Shown here: piece by piece, positions 1-8,546 of the stretch
Layout of the letters: every line of letters begins with the position of its first letter
How positions within the stretch are numbered: position 1 is the stretch's first letter
Source of the DNA: Acanthaster planci
Taxonomy: Eukaryota > Echinodermata > Asteroidea > Valvatida > Acanthasteridae
Reading direction: 5' to 3'
Length of the DNA stretch: 30,357 nucleotides
Assembly: GCF_001949145.1 (NCBI RefSeq)
Contig: NW_019091465.1
Coordinates: forward strand, 514,428-544,784
Notes under the pieces: generated by a model
Databases searched by the model: none
What the model was told of the DNA's origin: nothing
What the model saw: only the letters and a program-made list of their open reading frames with translations
Translations under genes and position numbers: made by a program

Positions 1-2
1 AC

Positions 3-56
3 GTCGAGGATCACGCTGGCACGGCCCTTGTCGGCGGGAAATTCAAACAGGTCAAA
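3..56 (-). mobile_element. Penelope-like reverse transcriptase fragment (cut by window edge)
   Basis: Read on the minus strand, an open stretch of 18 codons runs into the left edge of the window. It encodes FEFPADKGRASVILD, which matches the conserved ADKG...V.LD block near the start of the reverse transcriptase domain of Penelope-like retroelements. Only this short motif is visible; the rest would lie to the left of the window. Upstream on the minus strand (higher coordinates) no continuing frame was found. The call rests on one motif, so another reverse transcriptase family with the same block is possible. Confidence 0.4.
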
Positions 57-930
57 GTTCCAGTTCCGTTCTGTTCAGTAAATAAATTCAGCTTCTTCAC
101 CTGATTCAGATTTTCCAGGGTGCTTCTGCTAAAATGTCAGCTGTTAAATATTATGACCAGGTGAGTCTATGCACAGGGTCTTTTCTGCTGATTGCTCAAC
201 AAGACCCTCTTGACTCTTATAAAAACGTGCCTCACGAATAATCAATCTATAAGCTGAAGCAAGATCGATTGTCAAACCTGAACATCTGTCCCGGTATTGC
301 ATAGATAAGCTGTTCTAAATCTGGGTAGTTTTGCAAGGTTTAAAATGATTAAAATTGATGAATTAAAATTACAATCCCAATAATTTTAGAAATATACATG
401 GAAATTTCACTTTGTTCACAAACTTTTGTGATTACACTATTAAAGCGAGTTATTCTGGGTGAGAATGTAATGAAATTTGTATTATGTGTTATTTCAGTTA
501 TTAAAGAGAACAAATTTAATTTAAATTGAACTTCGATATCAACGGATGAAATAAAAATCCACAAATTAATTATCCACAAAACAATCACTATAGGTTTCGA
601 GGCCCTGGAGGAAATAAGGACGTCTGGAGGATAATTTTTGTTTGTTTTAAAGAACCATGCAAATGAAATATGTTTTAAGTTTTCTGTATCAGCGTTTTCT
701 GTGTCAGACCTTAATGGTGATTTCAGCATTTTCAGATTTTAAAAGTCCTCATGAAAAATCTTGACATCGGGAAAATTCCTTACAACTTTCACTCCTACTT
801 TTGAGCTTTGGTGTATATGGATTAAAAATGGTGCAATTTTATTATTTTATTATTTTCCGATTTCAAAGCCACTTTCTATTGTCATACTTAGCAGAAATTC
901 TGGAATATTTTCCTGGCAAACTTGCCATAT
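57..930. other. AT-rich stretch, no gene seen
   Basis: No reading frame here has coding character, domain motifs or convincing splice sites. The longest frame, 349-729 on the minus strand, lacks any recognisable motif and has AT-driven composition. The stretch separates the Penelope-like scrap from the DIRS-like remains. Confidence 0.6.
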
Positions 931-937
931 TTGTCAC

Positions 938-989
938 ACTTGGCAGAAACTCAGGCACACTTGCCAGAAACTCAGGCACACTTGCCAAA
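938..989. repeat. Short tandem repeat, 21-bp unit, about 2.4 copies
   Basis: The unit acttgccagaaactcaggca(c) occurs at 938-958 and 959-979 with one difference (tggc versus tgcc), followed by a partial copy at 980-989. It sits where the reverse transcriptase similarity of the neighbouring DIRS-like copy stops, so it may mark the break in that element. Confidence 0.75.
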
Positions 990-999
990 GAGATACTTG

Positions 1000-1926
1000 C
1001 CGGTTTGAGAAGGGTCCTGCAATCCTGCCTAATTCAATTTCATCGCGTAATTTCTGGAGATCGATTTCTAGCCTACCCGTTGCGGACTTAAGACAGTCAG
1101 AATCTTTACGTACCCTCGGACCATGATAGCTCAGCAAGAAACCGTTTGCAAATACGGCTGGGGTGACGCACAGCGTAAATGGCCATAAACACATGAAAGG
1201 CACTGAGCCATTTATCCACGAAATCTAGTTTACGCAAGTGCGTTGTCGCTGGCTTAAAATCTACACGGCCTTGTTCGACAGCTAAGGTCAGCTCAGAACT
1301 GTGTCATGTCCGGCGGACCCCTTCGCTTTAGCAGCGTTTTCACGATATAGCAACGCCATTTCCACTTATTTCCCGTTCCAAATCTTCTCTTTTGCGGATT
1401 GCGGAGCGTGAATATCAAGGGGAGCCCCTTCTCCCATGGCGAGCGGCAGGACAGGTCTATTGATTCCGAAATCGCTAGGAATAGCGGGCAGGGCTACTGG
1501 AGAATTAAAACAATTGTTGCCCATTGCCCAAGTTGTAAAAGGGGAGTTGCTTAAATCTGTACTTGAGATCTGATGAGCCTGGGCCTGAGTAATTGCCACG
1601 TTATTGGTTCCGACATGAGGCTGGCAAGCGCGTAAAGCCGGGTTTAGAGCAAGCCCTACCGCTGGGGGATTCCCAGCATTGTCGTGGTTTGTTGTTGCGT
1701 CATGTTGTAGTCCTAAGGCAACTGAACTTGACTCACCACCTGAATAGGTGAATGTTCCTGACAATGACAAATGTTCCTTACAGCCTCCTCTCCACACCAG
1801 CTCAATTGCAGAGTGAAATTGGCCTCTAATATAAGTGCAAATATCCACTTCAAAACACTTGTCATAGCCTTCTCTACTCCTGGTCCAAACATTGAAGAGC
1901 GCAAATGAGTTAACCGTTACGTCCAC
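1000..1926 (-). pseudogene. DIRS-like retroelement copy B: Gag plus start of reverse transcriptase, broken
   Basis: This is a degraded tyrosine-recombinase-type (DIRS/Ngaro-like) retroelement read from 1926 downward. The upstream frame ends in HAPQSAKEKIWNGK at a stop near 1368, a motif typical of the Gag-like ORF of DIRS elements. Similarity continues past that stop and, after a frame change, gives WLSAFHVFMAIYAVRHP (around 1160-1215). This is the conserved W..AF..f..iY...hP block of the same protein, and its frame stops at 1106-1108. In another frame, at about 1000-1094, comes LRDEIELGRIAGPFSN, the N-terminal signature of DIRS-type reverse transcriptases. The order Gag then reverse transcriptase is as expected. 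The copy has at least one premature stop and two frame changes, and is lost below 1000. RNase H and recombinase were not found. No function is expected. Confidence 0.72.
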
Positions 1927-2088
1927 GCGTCTATCCTACAATGAGTCGAAAACTGACTGCATGACAAAATACTACGCCAAAGCCTCTTTGCAGCAAATCT
2001 CTTCCGCCAAAACGGCCCCGCCAAGACCCTTTCCCAGCGAAAACCAGACGCGTCTGAACTTAGAGTCACCAACACTTGGCGCTATCTT

Positions 2089-3158
2089 CTACAAGGTACG
2101 GGTTGCAAGAATAAATATATGAAAAGCCAGAAGAGAATTTTGGCTCGCACTTCTTGTGTGAGAGGGGTTGGAGAGACGTCGTGTGAAACATTCCCTTATA
2201 AACAAAGATGCTGCTGGAAACACCAACGTGAGGCTTTCACATTTCCCGACGAAGCGTTGAAGCTGTTTCAAAACAACCTGGCCCACCAGTAGAATACCTT
2301 CCCTCACCTCAGCAAACGACACCTTTTTCGTTTCCTTAATCCAGAAAGATAAGGACTTCGAAGAAATTCCCACACCCAGATGAACTATCCTTGAAGATGG
2401 CTGGAGAGGACTTTTCTTCAGATTGATGAAGAACCCCAATTGTGACTTTATGTAGCAAACTACATCAAGCGATCTCGGAGCCCTGTCGGAGGCCCCGCCA
2501 TCTGACGCATACCGCGCATACTGCAATACCAAAGAAATAGAAAGGAAAAGGAAAACGACATAGAATTATGACGCCAGATAAGCCATTTTGGGGGTGCCCA
2601 TGAGCAAGAACACTCGCCTATAAATCCAAACATCAATCCAAACTTCAGTCTGGATACCCCAGTTCTTCAGCCATGATGAAAGACACATACCGATAGTTGT
2701 GAAGATGAACGTACTGTTTTTGAACCAAATTGGCAAGGTTGTGTCTACGATTTAAGATTTGGTCCCTTCATCGACAGAACTGATCTTGGCTTCTTGGATT
2801 CTATGGATAGAGCATTTACAGATCTTGGGGGGGGGGGAAGTTCGCTAGATACAACAGGACCATCCGCACATTCGTCAAGACCGTGGTCCCAAAGACCTGG
2901 ATTCACATTCAGGGATCCAGCTATGAAACGATTGGGGTCTCTACACCGCAGCACCTGTATATCAGGAGAGGCCAAGCCTAAAATGACATCCAAAAGGCTA
3001 GGTGCATCAACAATAGGGTGACTTACAGGCTTATCAGCTATGTCAACCCATCTGAAGCTTTCCTTCCCTCTCCTTGCTGCCTGAGCTGCGAAAGGGTCAA
3101 AACATCGAATAGAAGACTTCTCCCATGAGCGACTCTCCAAGACTTTCCAAAAGTGCAA
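2089..3158 (-). pseudogene. DIRS-like retroelement copy A: reverse transcriptase remains, broken
   Basis: A second DIRS-like copy lies on the same strand. At 3158-2745 one frame contains VLRCRDPNRFIAGSLNVNPG, resembling the start of the Pol protein of these elements. At about 2690-2570 a different frame reads WGIQTEVWIDVWIYR, at the place where the catalytic (Y/I)xDD box is expected. The second aspartate is replaced by valine. At 2532-2089 a third frame contains SQLGFFINLKKS and LQRFVGKCESLTLVFPAASL, the end of the reverse transcriptase leading into RNase H, a well conserved DIRS block. The reverse transcriptase core between the first and second pieces is missing. Order and strand match copy B, so these are two separate insertions or a rearranged pair rather than one element. 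It is non-functional as seen. Confidence 0.72.
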
Positions 3159-3265
3159 CAGTTCCTATCAAAACGGCAAGAACATTCCAAGGGGCTTTAT
3201 TCTATTTTGAAGAAGCAATGAAAACACACAAATTTTGCTTTTGTGACGCCCATAACTGCTTTAAT

Positions 3266-3540
3266 TCAGTTATTTATTCTTATGCCTCTCAATGGCCAAA
3301 GGAAATTATGTCTTGCAATCCCAATATGCATGATATAAAGAGCGATAATTGTACCGCCATCAAGGAACGACAAAGGCCCATGGGCCGCGATTGCCAGAAC
3401 CACATCGTTCGAATGATATTCGAACGCGTATCCTCTTTGACCGTCTACGGTCTCATTCTGATAACAAAGCATTGTCGGTACGACATTGACCCCTCTACAA
3501 AGGTGTTCGCCTGCATATTGTAACTCGCTTACTGGCTTGC
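3266..3540 (-). other. Open reading frame of unknown origin between Gag and Pol pieces of copy A
   Basis: On the minus strand the frame is open for about 90 codons, from roughly 3540 to the stop at 3266-3268. It includes the peptide VVLAIAAHGPLSFLDGGT. The composition looks protein-like rather than random, with several glycines and hydrophobic strands. It overlaps the end of the zinc-knuckle frame by a few bases in a different frame. I do not recognise the family. It may be a degraded part of the retroelement or a captured host exon. Confidence 0.25.
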
Positions 3541-3750
3541 TTCCAAAATTTCTTTGCAGTCACGGGCCATATGGCCCCTCTTTTGGCAGCGGAAGCAAGC
3601 ACCTGACTGCTTAGCGACCCAGCGGGAACCCCAACTGCGCTGGCCCTGCTGACTCCGTCTAGGTCGGGAACCCTGCTGCCAGGGCCTGTAAACCCCAGCT
3701 CGGCGCCAGTCTACAATCAATTTTTCCGTGAATGTCCGTGAATAAGACAC
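3529..3750 (-). pseudogene. Gag-type zinc knuckle fragment
   Basis: The minus-strand frame has a basic, Q/R/S-rich stretch (WQQGSRPRRSQQGQRSWGS) followed by CFRCQKRGHMARDC, a perfect C-x2-C-x4-H-x4-C zinc knuckle of the retroelement nucleocapsid kind, then a stop at 3529-3531. Such knuckles bind the element's RNA. It lies upstream, on the same strand, of the Pol pieces of DIRS-like copy A and probably belongs to it. A Gypsy-like or other Gag origin cannot be excluded because the knuckle is shared by several classes. There is no convincing Gag body upstream. Confidence 0.65.
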
Positions 3751-3769
3751 TGACTTAGGCAGTCAGGGA

Positions 3770-4265
3770 ACTTTGCTTGATTTTACCCAATTGTTATTTG
3801 CATGATAGACTAAACAGCAGCAGAGACCAACGAATTTGATTAAACTTTATAGTCAGTGATTTGCAATACTACTTACATGGTAGGAACCCAAAGTTTGTGT
3901 GAACTTTGCTTCATTTTCAGGGGACAATACTGGTCCCATGCATGGTCACTAAAGTGGGTGGGTAACACAACTTGCCCGTGGGCCCATTAGCAAGAGCAGG
4001 AGTTTTCAATCCCTGTGCCTGGAGCCAGCCGACGCAAGGTTTTTGTCAGTGTATATTGTGGTTCTTGTTTCTAATTCACGAAATGATTTAATATGCCGTC
4101 CCACCTGTTTTTTCTCTCTGTGTTGGGGGAAGCACACCATATTTTCTGTGCCTTTCTTCGCACTTCATCAGTCATCTTTTCTGATTCTTTTATTCATGTA
4201 TTTCTTTATGACAACAGATGACAAAGGGTCCTTGTCTGTGCCGTTGTCCCTCAAGCCAGTGCATG
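3770..4265. other. No gene seen
   Basis: A plus-strand frame at 4043-4291 is hydrophobic and phenylalanine-rich, which AT-rich DNA readily gives. No domain, splice pair or repeat was recognised in this stretch. Confidence 0.5.
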
Positions 4266-4270
4266 ATTTG

Positions 4271-4597
4271 AGTAGGCGGATTCTAGTTTAGGTTTCTCTG
4301 GTGTGGAATTCTGTGCCTAACCGAAACTTCTTAATTTTGTTCCCCAAGGAGTTGCATTGGGATATAAATGTTCTCCACATCTAGTTCTTTTTTTCTTCTT
4401 GTTTGGATAGTGAAGAGCGATAGATCCTCGACCTTTATAGGTCATCCTTTATATTCTTATGTTTTTTATAGGCACTGACCGGAAGTAGGCGGATTCCAGT
4501 TTAGAGTTTTCTGGTGTGGAATTCCATGCCTAACCGACACTTCTTAGTTTTGTTCGTCAAGGAGTTCCATTAGGATTTGAATGTTCTCCATATCTAT
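4271..4597. repeat. Diverged direct repeat, about 110 bp, copies 223 bp apart
   Basis: Copy 1 is at 4271-4383 and copy 2 at 4494-4597. Both start with agtaggcggatt and share ggtgtggaatt, gcctaaccga, cttctta, ttttgttc and gaatgttctccatatcta (copy 1 reads aaatgttctccacatcta). The copies differ at many single positions, so the duplication is old. The spacer between them is a T-rich stretch. This could be a tandem satellite remnant or internal repeats of an unrecognised element. Confidence 0.75.
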
Positions 4598-4599
4598 GC

Positions 4600-6175
4600 A
4601 GGGAACACGACCGAGGTGGCACCTTCGGAAGGGGCATAGGTCATGGCCCGATTTAACTAAACCTGCATACGGCAATGTTACCAAAGTATTTTACAGCTCT
4701 CGTCAATTGGGCTCCCACTGGCCTGTCTCTGGATTCTACATAATTGGCCTCAAATATTCATCCTGCCCCCTCTCGCATTGAGGTCCTACCTCCAGAAGCT
4801 CCTTGCAAGGCCCTAACCGAGCTTTGATACATCGATGTCTAACCTCGGATCCAAACAACCTTCCTTTAACCATATATTTGACTCTAATTGGTTCGATGCT
4901 GCCTGGCAAAGTGAGAACACCTAGAAAATCGACGAATTCCGTGTTTGGTCATGGTGGTCATTCGCACACATTTTGACACACACACACACAAATTCCGACT
5001 AAATATCAGTGATAAAGACCGCTTACTTTCATAATTACCATGTATAGTCAACAGATATTTGATAAAACGCCCGGGCAAAACTTGGCGTTCTGCTTTGAGG
5101 AAGCTACACAAAACGAACTTACTCGCCGGGCAATGCGAGAACCCGCATAAAGGAGAGGCGACGCTTAAAAGAATACCGCGCATCCGCACATCAGGCAATA
5201 TATCGAGGAAGGAAGACTAGATTTCCTTGTAAGAATGTCACAATTTTTCCTCTATAGCGACTTATAAACTCCCAGCAAACAACTGCATGGCATTAAGATC
5301 AATTTAGGGAGTGGGAAAATACAAGTCTTCTCTTAGTAAACACTAGAATTTCTCAGACCACTATTAGGGTTTGTGCACAGTGCAAATGACACTCTTAAAA
5401 TGGAACTCTTTCCGGGAAAGACATAGGCCTGGGTGCATGACAGCGCAAGCCTTGCGACCCAGTGATTCACAAAGGAAAACAAACGCTCACACAATAGAGA
5501 AACGTGACTGCTTGCGACACTAGCTGCAGTATCTGTATCAATGCAACGAATGCGGTCGATGCTCTGCCACACTCCTAGGCCTCGATATGACTATCGACTC
5601 TAGTTGTTCAATGATTTCTTCTAAAAGGAATAGCTAAAGCAATATCCCAACGCTGCCTGACCTGCACAGAGTGCATGAAGAGCTTTAATTTCAGAAAATC
5701 GTCCGAGTACCCCTTAACACAATTCGAAAAGACTTCCTGTCCCACATTCATACACCCAACATTCTTCACCGATTCAGTTTCATTGAGGTGATATCACTAG
5801 AAAATCGTCCAGTTGTATGAATCTTTCTTGCCGTTGCATGCTCCCGGCTAGCCCCCGAAACCGCAACACTTTGGCGGGATAGCCGAAAGGGTGTGACCAT
5901 CTAAGTTTTCATTCGCAAATAGGAACGATCTTACCGCCAACTTCTTTCAAGTTACTGCAAACTGCTCCAGCATACCAGAAAACTTCGCCTTGCTTTGCAG
6001 AGCCGAAATCTCTCCAAAAGCATCGTAAAAGCCCATAGGGAATTGCAAATATCGCCAGCGTGGCTCATGAACAGCCCGCTGGCAAGAGGCTAGAATCACG
6101 AATTAACTTGATTCATCTGTCGCCCTCATCGTCTTGGGCGATACAAATAGTTATAAACTTATAACTGTATAAATA
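4600..6175. other. No gene seen; short CA run
   Basis: A (CA)n microsatellite of about seven units lies near 4976-4990. Minus-strand frames at 4884-5198 and 5333-5572 have no recognisable motif and no good exon borders. The phrase agaaaatcgtcc occurs twice (about 5694 and 5799), which may hint at a worn repeat. Otherwise nothing is apparent. Confidence 0.5.
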
Positions 6176-6179
6176 AAGT

Positions 6180-6185
6180 TTTATT
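6180..6185 (-). terminator. Polyadenylation signal AATAAA for the minus-strand gene
   Basis: The plus strand reads tttatt here, so the minus strand has the canonical AATAAA. It is about 83 bases after the stop codon (6268-6270) of the terminal exon, a normal distance for a short 3' untranslated region. In AT-rich DNA the hexamer is common, so its value comes from its position. Confidence 0.45.
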
Positions 6186-6267
6186 TGTTAAATCCAAATT
6201 CTGTGCAGCATGTATGTACATATAGGGTCTGCTGAAAAGTTGTCTGCCAGTATCAAATCATGTTTTA

Positions 6268-6579
6268 TTATAATGAAAATGGAAAGCACTCGTGATTTGT
6301 AATCTTTCCCTTATAGAGCACCATATTTTGTACAGTGTCAGGCCAGCTTATGTTTGTCTCTTTGCCCTTAGAAATCATAGCAATTCCATGTACATGAAGT
6401 ATTTCTGAAACCTGAACATCACTGTAGTTAAACTGGTACAGAGCATTATCTGATCTGTGCGCTGGGCTGATGAATATGCTACAGAGTTTAATGCCCTCTG
6501 AAAATGAAAATTTGCCAATTTGAAGGTCTATTGATTGGTAGCTCTTTACGTGGTCTGATCTTTCAAGTAATTCCTTAGG
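6268..6579 (-). CDS. Terminal coding exon of an unrecognised spliced gene
   Basis: On the minus strand a 103-codon frame begins directly after a splice acceptor (gatgattccag, AG at 6580-6581) and ends with TAA at 6268-6270. It has no internal stop and a balanced composition unlike the surrounding AT-rich DNA. It starts PKELLERSDHVKS, continues with SPAHRSDNALYQFNYSDVQV, and ends near HECFPFSL. It has no ATG near its start, so it would be missed by start-based searches. The exon begins in phase 0, matching the phase-0 end of the exon at 7322-7240. An AATAAA signal follows. I do not recognise the family; the alternation of hydrophobic and polar residues suggests a beta-rich globular domain. It could instead be the tail of an unrecognised mobile element. 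Confidence 0.6.
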   Translation of the reverse strand, partial: PKELLERSDHVKSYQSIDLQIGKFSFSEGIKLCSIFISPAHRSDNALYQFNYSDVQVSEILHVHGIAMISKGKETNISWPDTVQNMVLYKGKITNHECFPFSL

Positions 6580-6589
6580 CTGGAATCAT

Positions 6590-7235
6590 CCCCAAAACAT
6601 GTCCATTTGCCTGTCCTTGCCTTCTAGTAGGAAAATAATGTCAATGGCTAAAATCCAAGATGGCCATCAAGATGGCCGCTAAATGAACCTCATGGGACAA
6701 TTTTTGAAAATTTTCTTCAGTTCACGAATCCATAAGATTGAAACCTTTGACAGATTATTTGCGGCGCTTTAAATATATATATATTTCGAAACTGACATTA
6801 AAAATATTTATATAGAAGCCAATTAAACTACAAAAATACAAGTTATAACCTTGGAAATTCTCCAGGGAATAATTTTATATCTTTTTAAATACTATTTTTT
6901 TAAAATATGCTCATTTGAAATAGTGACGAAAGTTCAGTCCGGTTCCATTTTTATAATTATGTGTCACCCAATCTTAAATCAGTCGGGGGTATGCACACCT
7001 GTAAATATGGTGTACGTTGCAAAGAAAACTTTTTTGCTGATGCTATCTGAAGTTGAATTTGAAGTATGAAATAATGGCCAAATGGTGACATAAATGATTT
7101 CATAAATACCAAATATTGGTATCACGTCCGTGTTTGCAAACTATGGTACTGTATTTTTGAACACCCACTTAAATTGATACCATTTTTTTCTGGCCTGCCG
7201 GAGGCCGAATAATGTTCAAGTTTAAAAAATACAGC
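6590..7235. other. Probable intron of the minus-strand gene; AT-rich with a short dispersed-repeat motif
   Basis: The stretch lies between two phase-compatible exons. It contains ccaagatggccatcaagatggccgc (6655-6679), a doubled 'aagatggcc' phrase often seen in dispersed animal repeats. It also contains an (AT)n run at about 6773-6785. No coding signal is visible. Confidence 0.4.
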
Positions 7236-7239
7236 TTAC

Positions 7240-7322
7240 ACTGACACCCGTGCTCTTGAAATTACAATGGCTGTGTTCAAATTTGTTTTGAATCAGTTTG
7301 TTTAGAGTAGAATGCCTTTTGG
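7240..7322 (-). CDS. Internal coding exon of the same unrecognised gene
   Basis: On the minus strand an 83-base open segment lies between a good acceptor (gtattttcag, AG at 7323-7324) and a donor (GTCAGT followed by GTAAGC, the donor being 7239-7234). It begins with two bases completing a codon, then KRHSTLNKLIQNKFEHSHC and a short tail ending GVS at a codon boundary. That phase-0 end joins correctly to the terminal exon at 6579. The exon is basic and rich in H, K and N. Two independent splice sites plus phase agreement are the main support; the product is unknown. Confidence 0.5.
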
Positions 7323-7329
7323 CTGAAAA

Positions 7330-7880
7330 TACGTGATTCGTTGAGCAATTTGACGAATGGACAAGTTTTTGAAATCACTAGAAATTTATTTTTCGAGCAA
7401 ATTGCATGTGGAGCTGCTCTCTATTTCAAACATTTATTTCCCCGATTTTTAACATGCCTTAGCCTCAAGTAATGCTACTGCATAAAAGGGGGATCGTAAA
7501 TGACATAAAACCGCCAACAATACCTATAACAGTCATTTGCAATTGTTTAAGTTGTAAACGAACGAATGCACTTTTCCTACTAGCCCTAAAACTCATAAAC
7601 CGTAAAAACCTTTATCTAACTGTGAAAAAGTGCAGTTTTGATATAGAGGAAGGTGTAAGCTGCAACCTTTTTCTTTTGTGTACATTTCCAGAAAAAAATC
7701 GTCTCGTCTTGAAAACAGGGAAACGGGTTTGTCCATGAATTTGCCCTTCGCTGCTAACGCTGTATCTATGGAAGAAAAATGCGCCTCTTCAGGAAAACGC
7801 TAAATGCGGTTTACTTTATAAATTTGATTGGCCGATTTCAGTTAATTTGGGGAAAATGACACCAAGCTGTAGGCATCGCA
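7330..7880. other. Probable intron; no gene seen
   Basis: A plus-strand frame at 7472-7738 starts with ATG but shows no motif and high lysine, leucine and asparagine content as expected from AT-rich DNA. It was not accepted as a gene. No repeat was recognised. Confidence 0.4.
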
Positions 7881-7888
7881 TAACTTAC

Positions 7889-7992
7889 TTAATTTTGCCC
7901 CCAAACAGAAATATGTAGTATTCATGAGTTTGGGCAAAACCGTCTCTTTGTGGAAACACTGACGACCGAAGTGTAAGTTACAGTATTTGGGC
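7889..7992 (-). CDS. Tentative coding exon of the same unrecognised gene
   Basis: The minus strand offers a 104-base exon between a weak acceptor (caatgttag, AG at 7993-7994) and a donor with perfect GTAAGT (7888-7883), though the base before it is A rather than G. Its frame leaves one base at the end, which fits the two leading bases of the exon at 7322. It contains PKYCNLHFGRQCFHKE, with cysteines and histidines spaced as C-x2-H-x4-C-x-H, possibly a metal site. In another frame the same DNA is part of a longer ORF (8203-7922), also plausible as coding, so the exon structure here is uncertain. Confidence 0.28.
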
Positions 7993-7999
7993 CTAACAT

Positions 8000-8540
8000 T
8001 GTAAGTTTAATGTGTGACTGACTGTTGTCGGGAATTGTTTTGTTTGGACTGATAAGAGTGATAGCAACCCAGCATATCCGTACTGGAAATGGTCTATCCA
8101 GCTTCATGTTTTCATCATAATTGAAGATTACAAATAAATCATTTTTAATTGCATTAATGCCAAAGAGACTTATATCTGGGACTCGGAAAATACCTGTCTT
8201 CATGACTACCTACAAACCTAGCATACAACCAGTTTACTGATCTTTAGCCAATACATGTACATCATTTAGCCGAGCGATCTCCAACACGGCATAGAATTTA
8301 TTTTATATCAAGACCATATATTTTCTACGTACTTTTAAATGGAAATGGTGCATTCTGCTACTGTTTTGCGCTGTGTATGTCTATCAAGCTTGGCGTTTGC
8401 GTGGAAGCGGTGTTAAAAGAATTTCATATATTCACACATAACTTTTAAAACTGCCTACGTAGACCTGCTCTAGTTGAAAGTGTACGTCTTAGTTTTTGAA
8501 ATTGGTTAAATTTCCCACTGTCTTTGTCTATTTGATTTCA
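8000..8540. other. Unresolved stretch with a possible minus-strand coding segment
   Basis: A minus-strand frame from 8203 (ATG) to 7922 encodes 93 residues including SLFGINAIKNDLFVIFNYDE. Its residue mix looks protein-like, but no family was recognised and its exon borders were not settled. The rest, 8210-8540, shows nothing beyond AT-rich sequence and would be the upstream flank of the plus-strand endonuclease ORF. Confidence 0.25.
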
Positions 8541-8546
8541 CAAGAA

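Noticed and set aside
349-729. 126-codon minus-strand frame
   Set aside because: Isoleucine, asparagine and phenylalanine richness is what AT-rich DNA gives; no motif.
2532-2540. Intron in the DIRS-like reverse transcriptase (pyrimidine tract plus CAG just upstream of 2520 on the minus strand)
   Set aside because: The T/C-rich run ending in CAG looks like an acceptor, but no matching donor was found and the copy is already broken; a small insertion is simpler.
3125-3523. 132-codon plus-strand frame
   Set aside because: It lies opposite the minus-strand retroelement pieces and has no motif; treated as a shadow.
7922-8203. 93-codon minus-strand frame as a complete gene
   Set aside because: It looks protein-like but has no family match, and its exon borders conflict with the phase-compatible exon at 7992-7889; recorded only as a possible coding segment.
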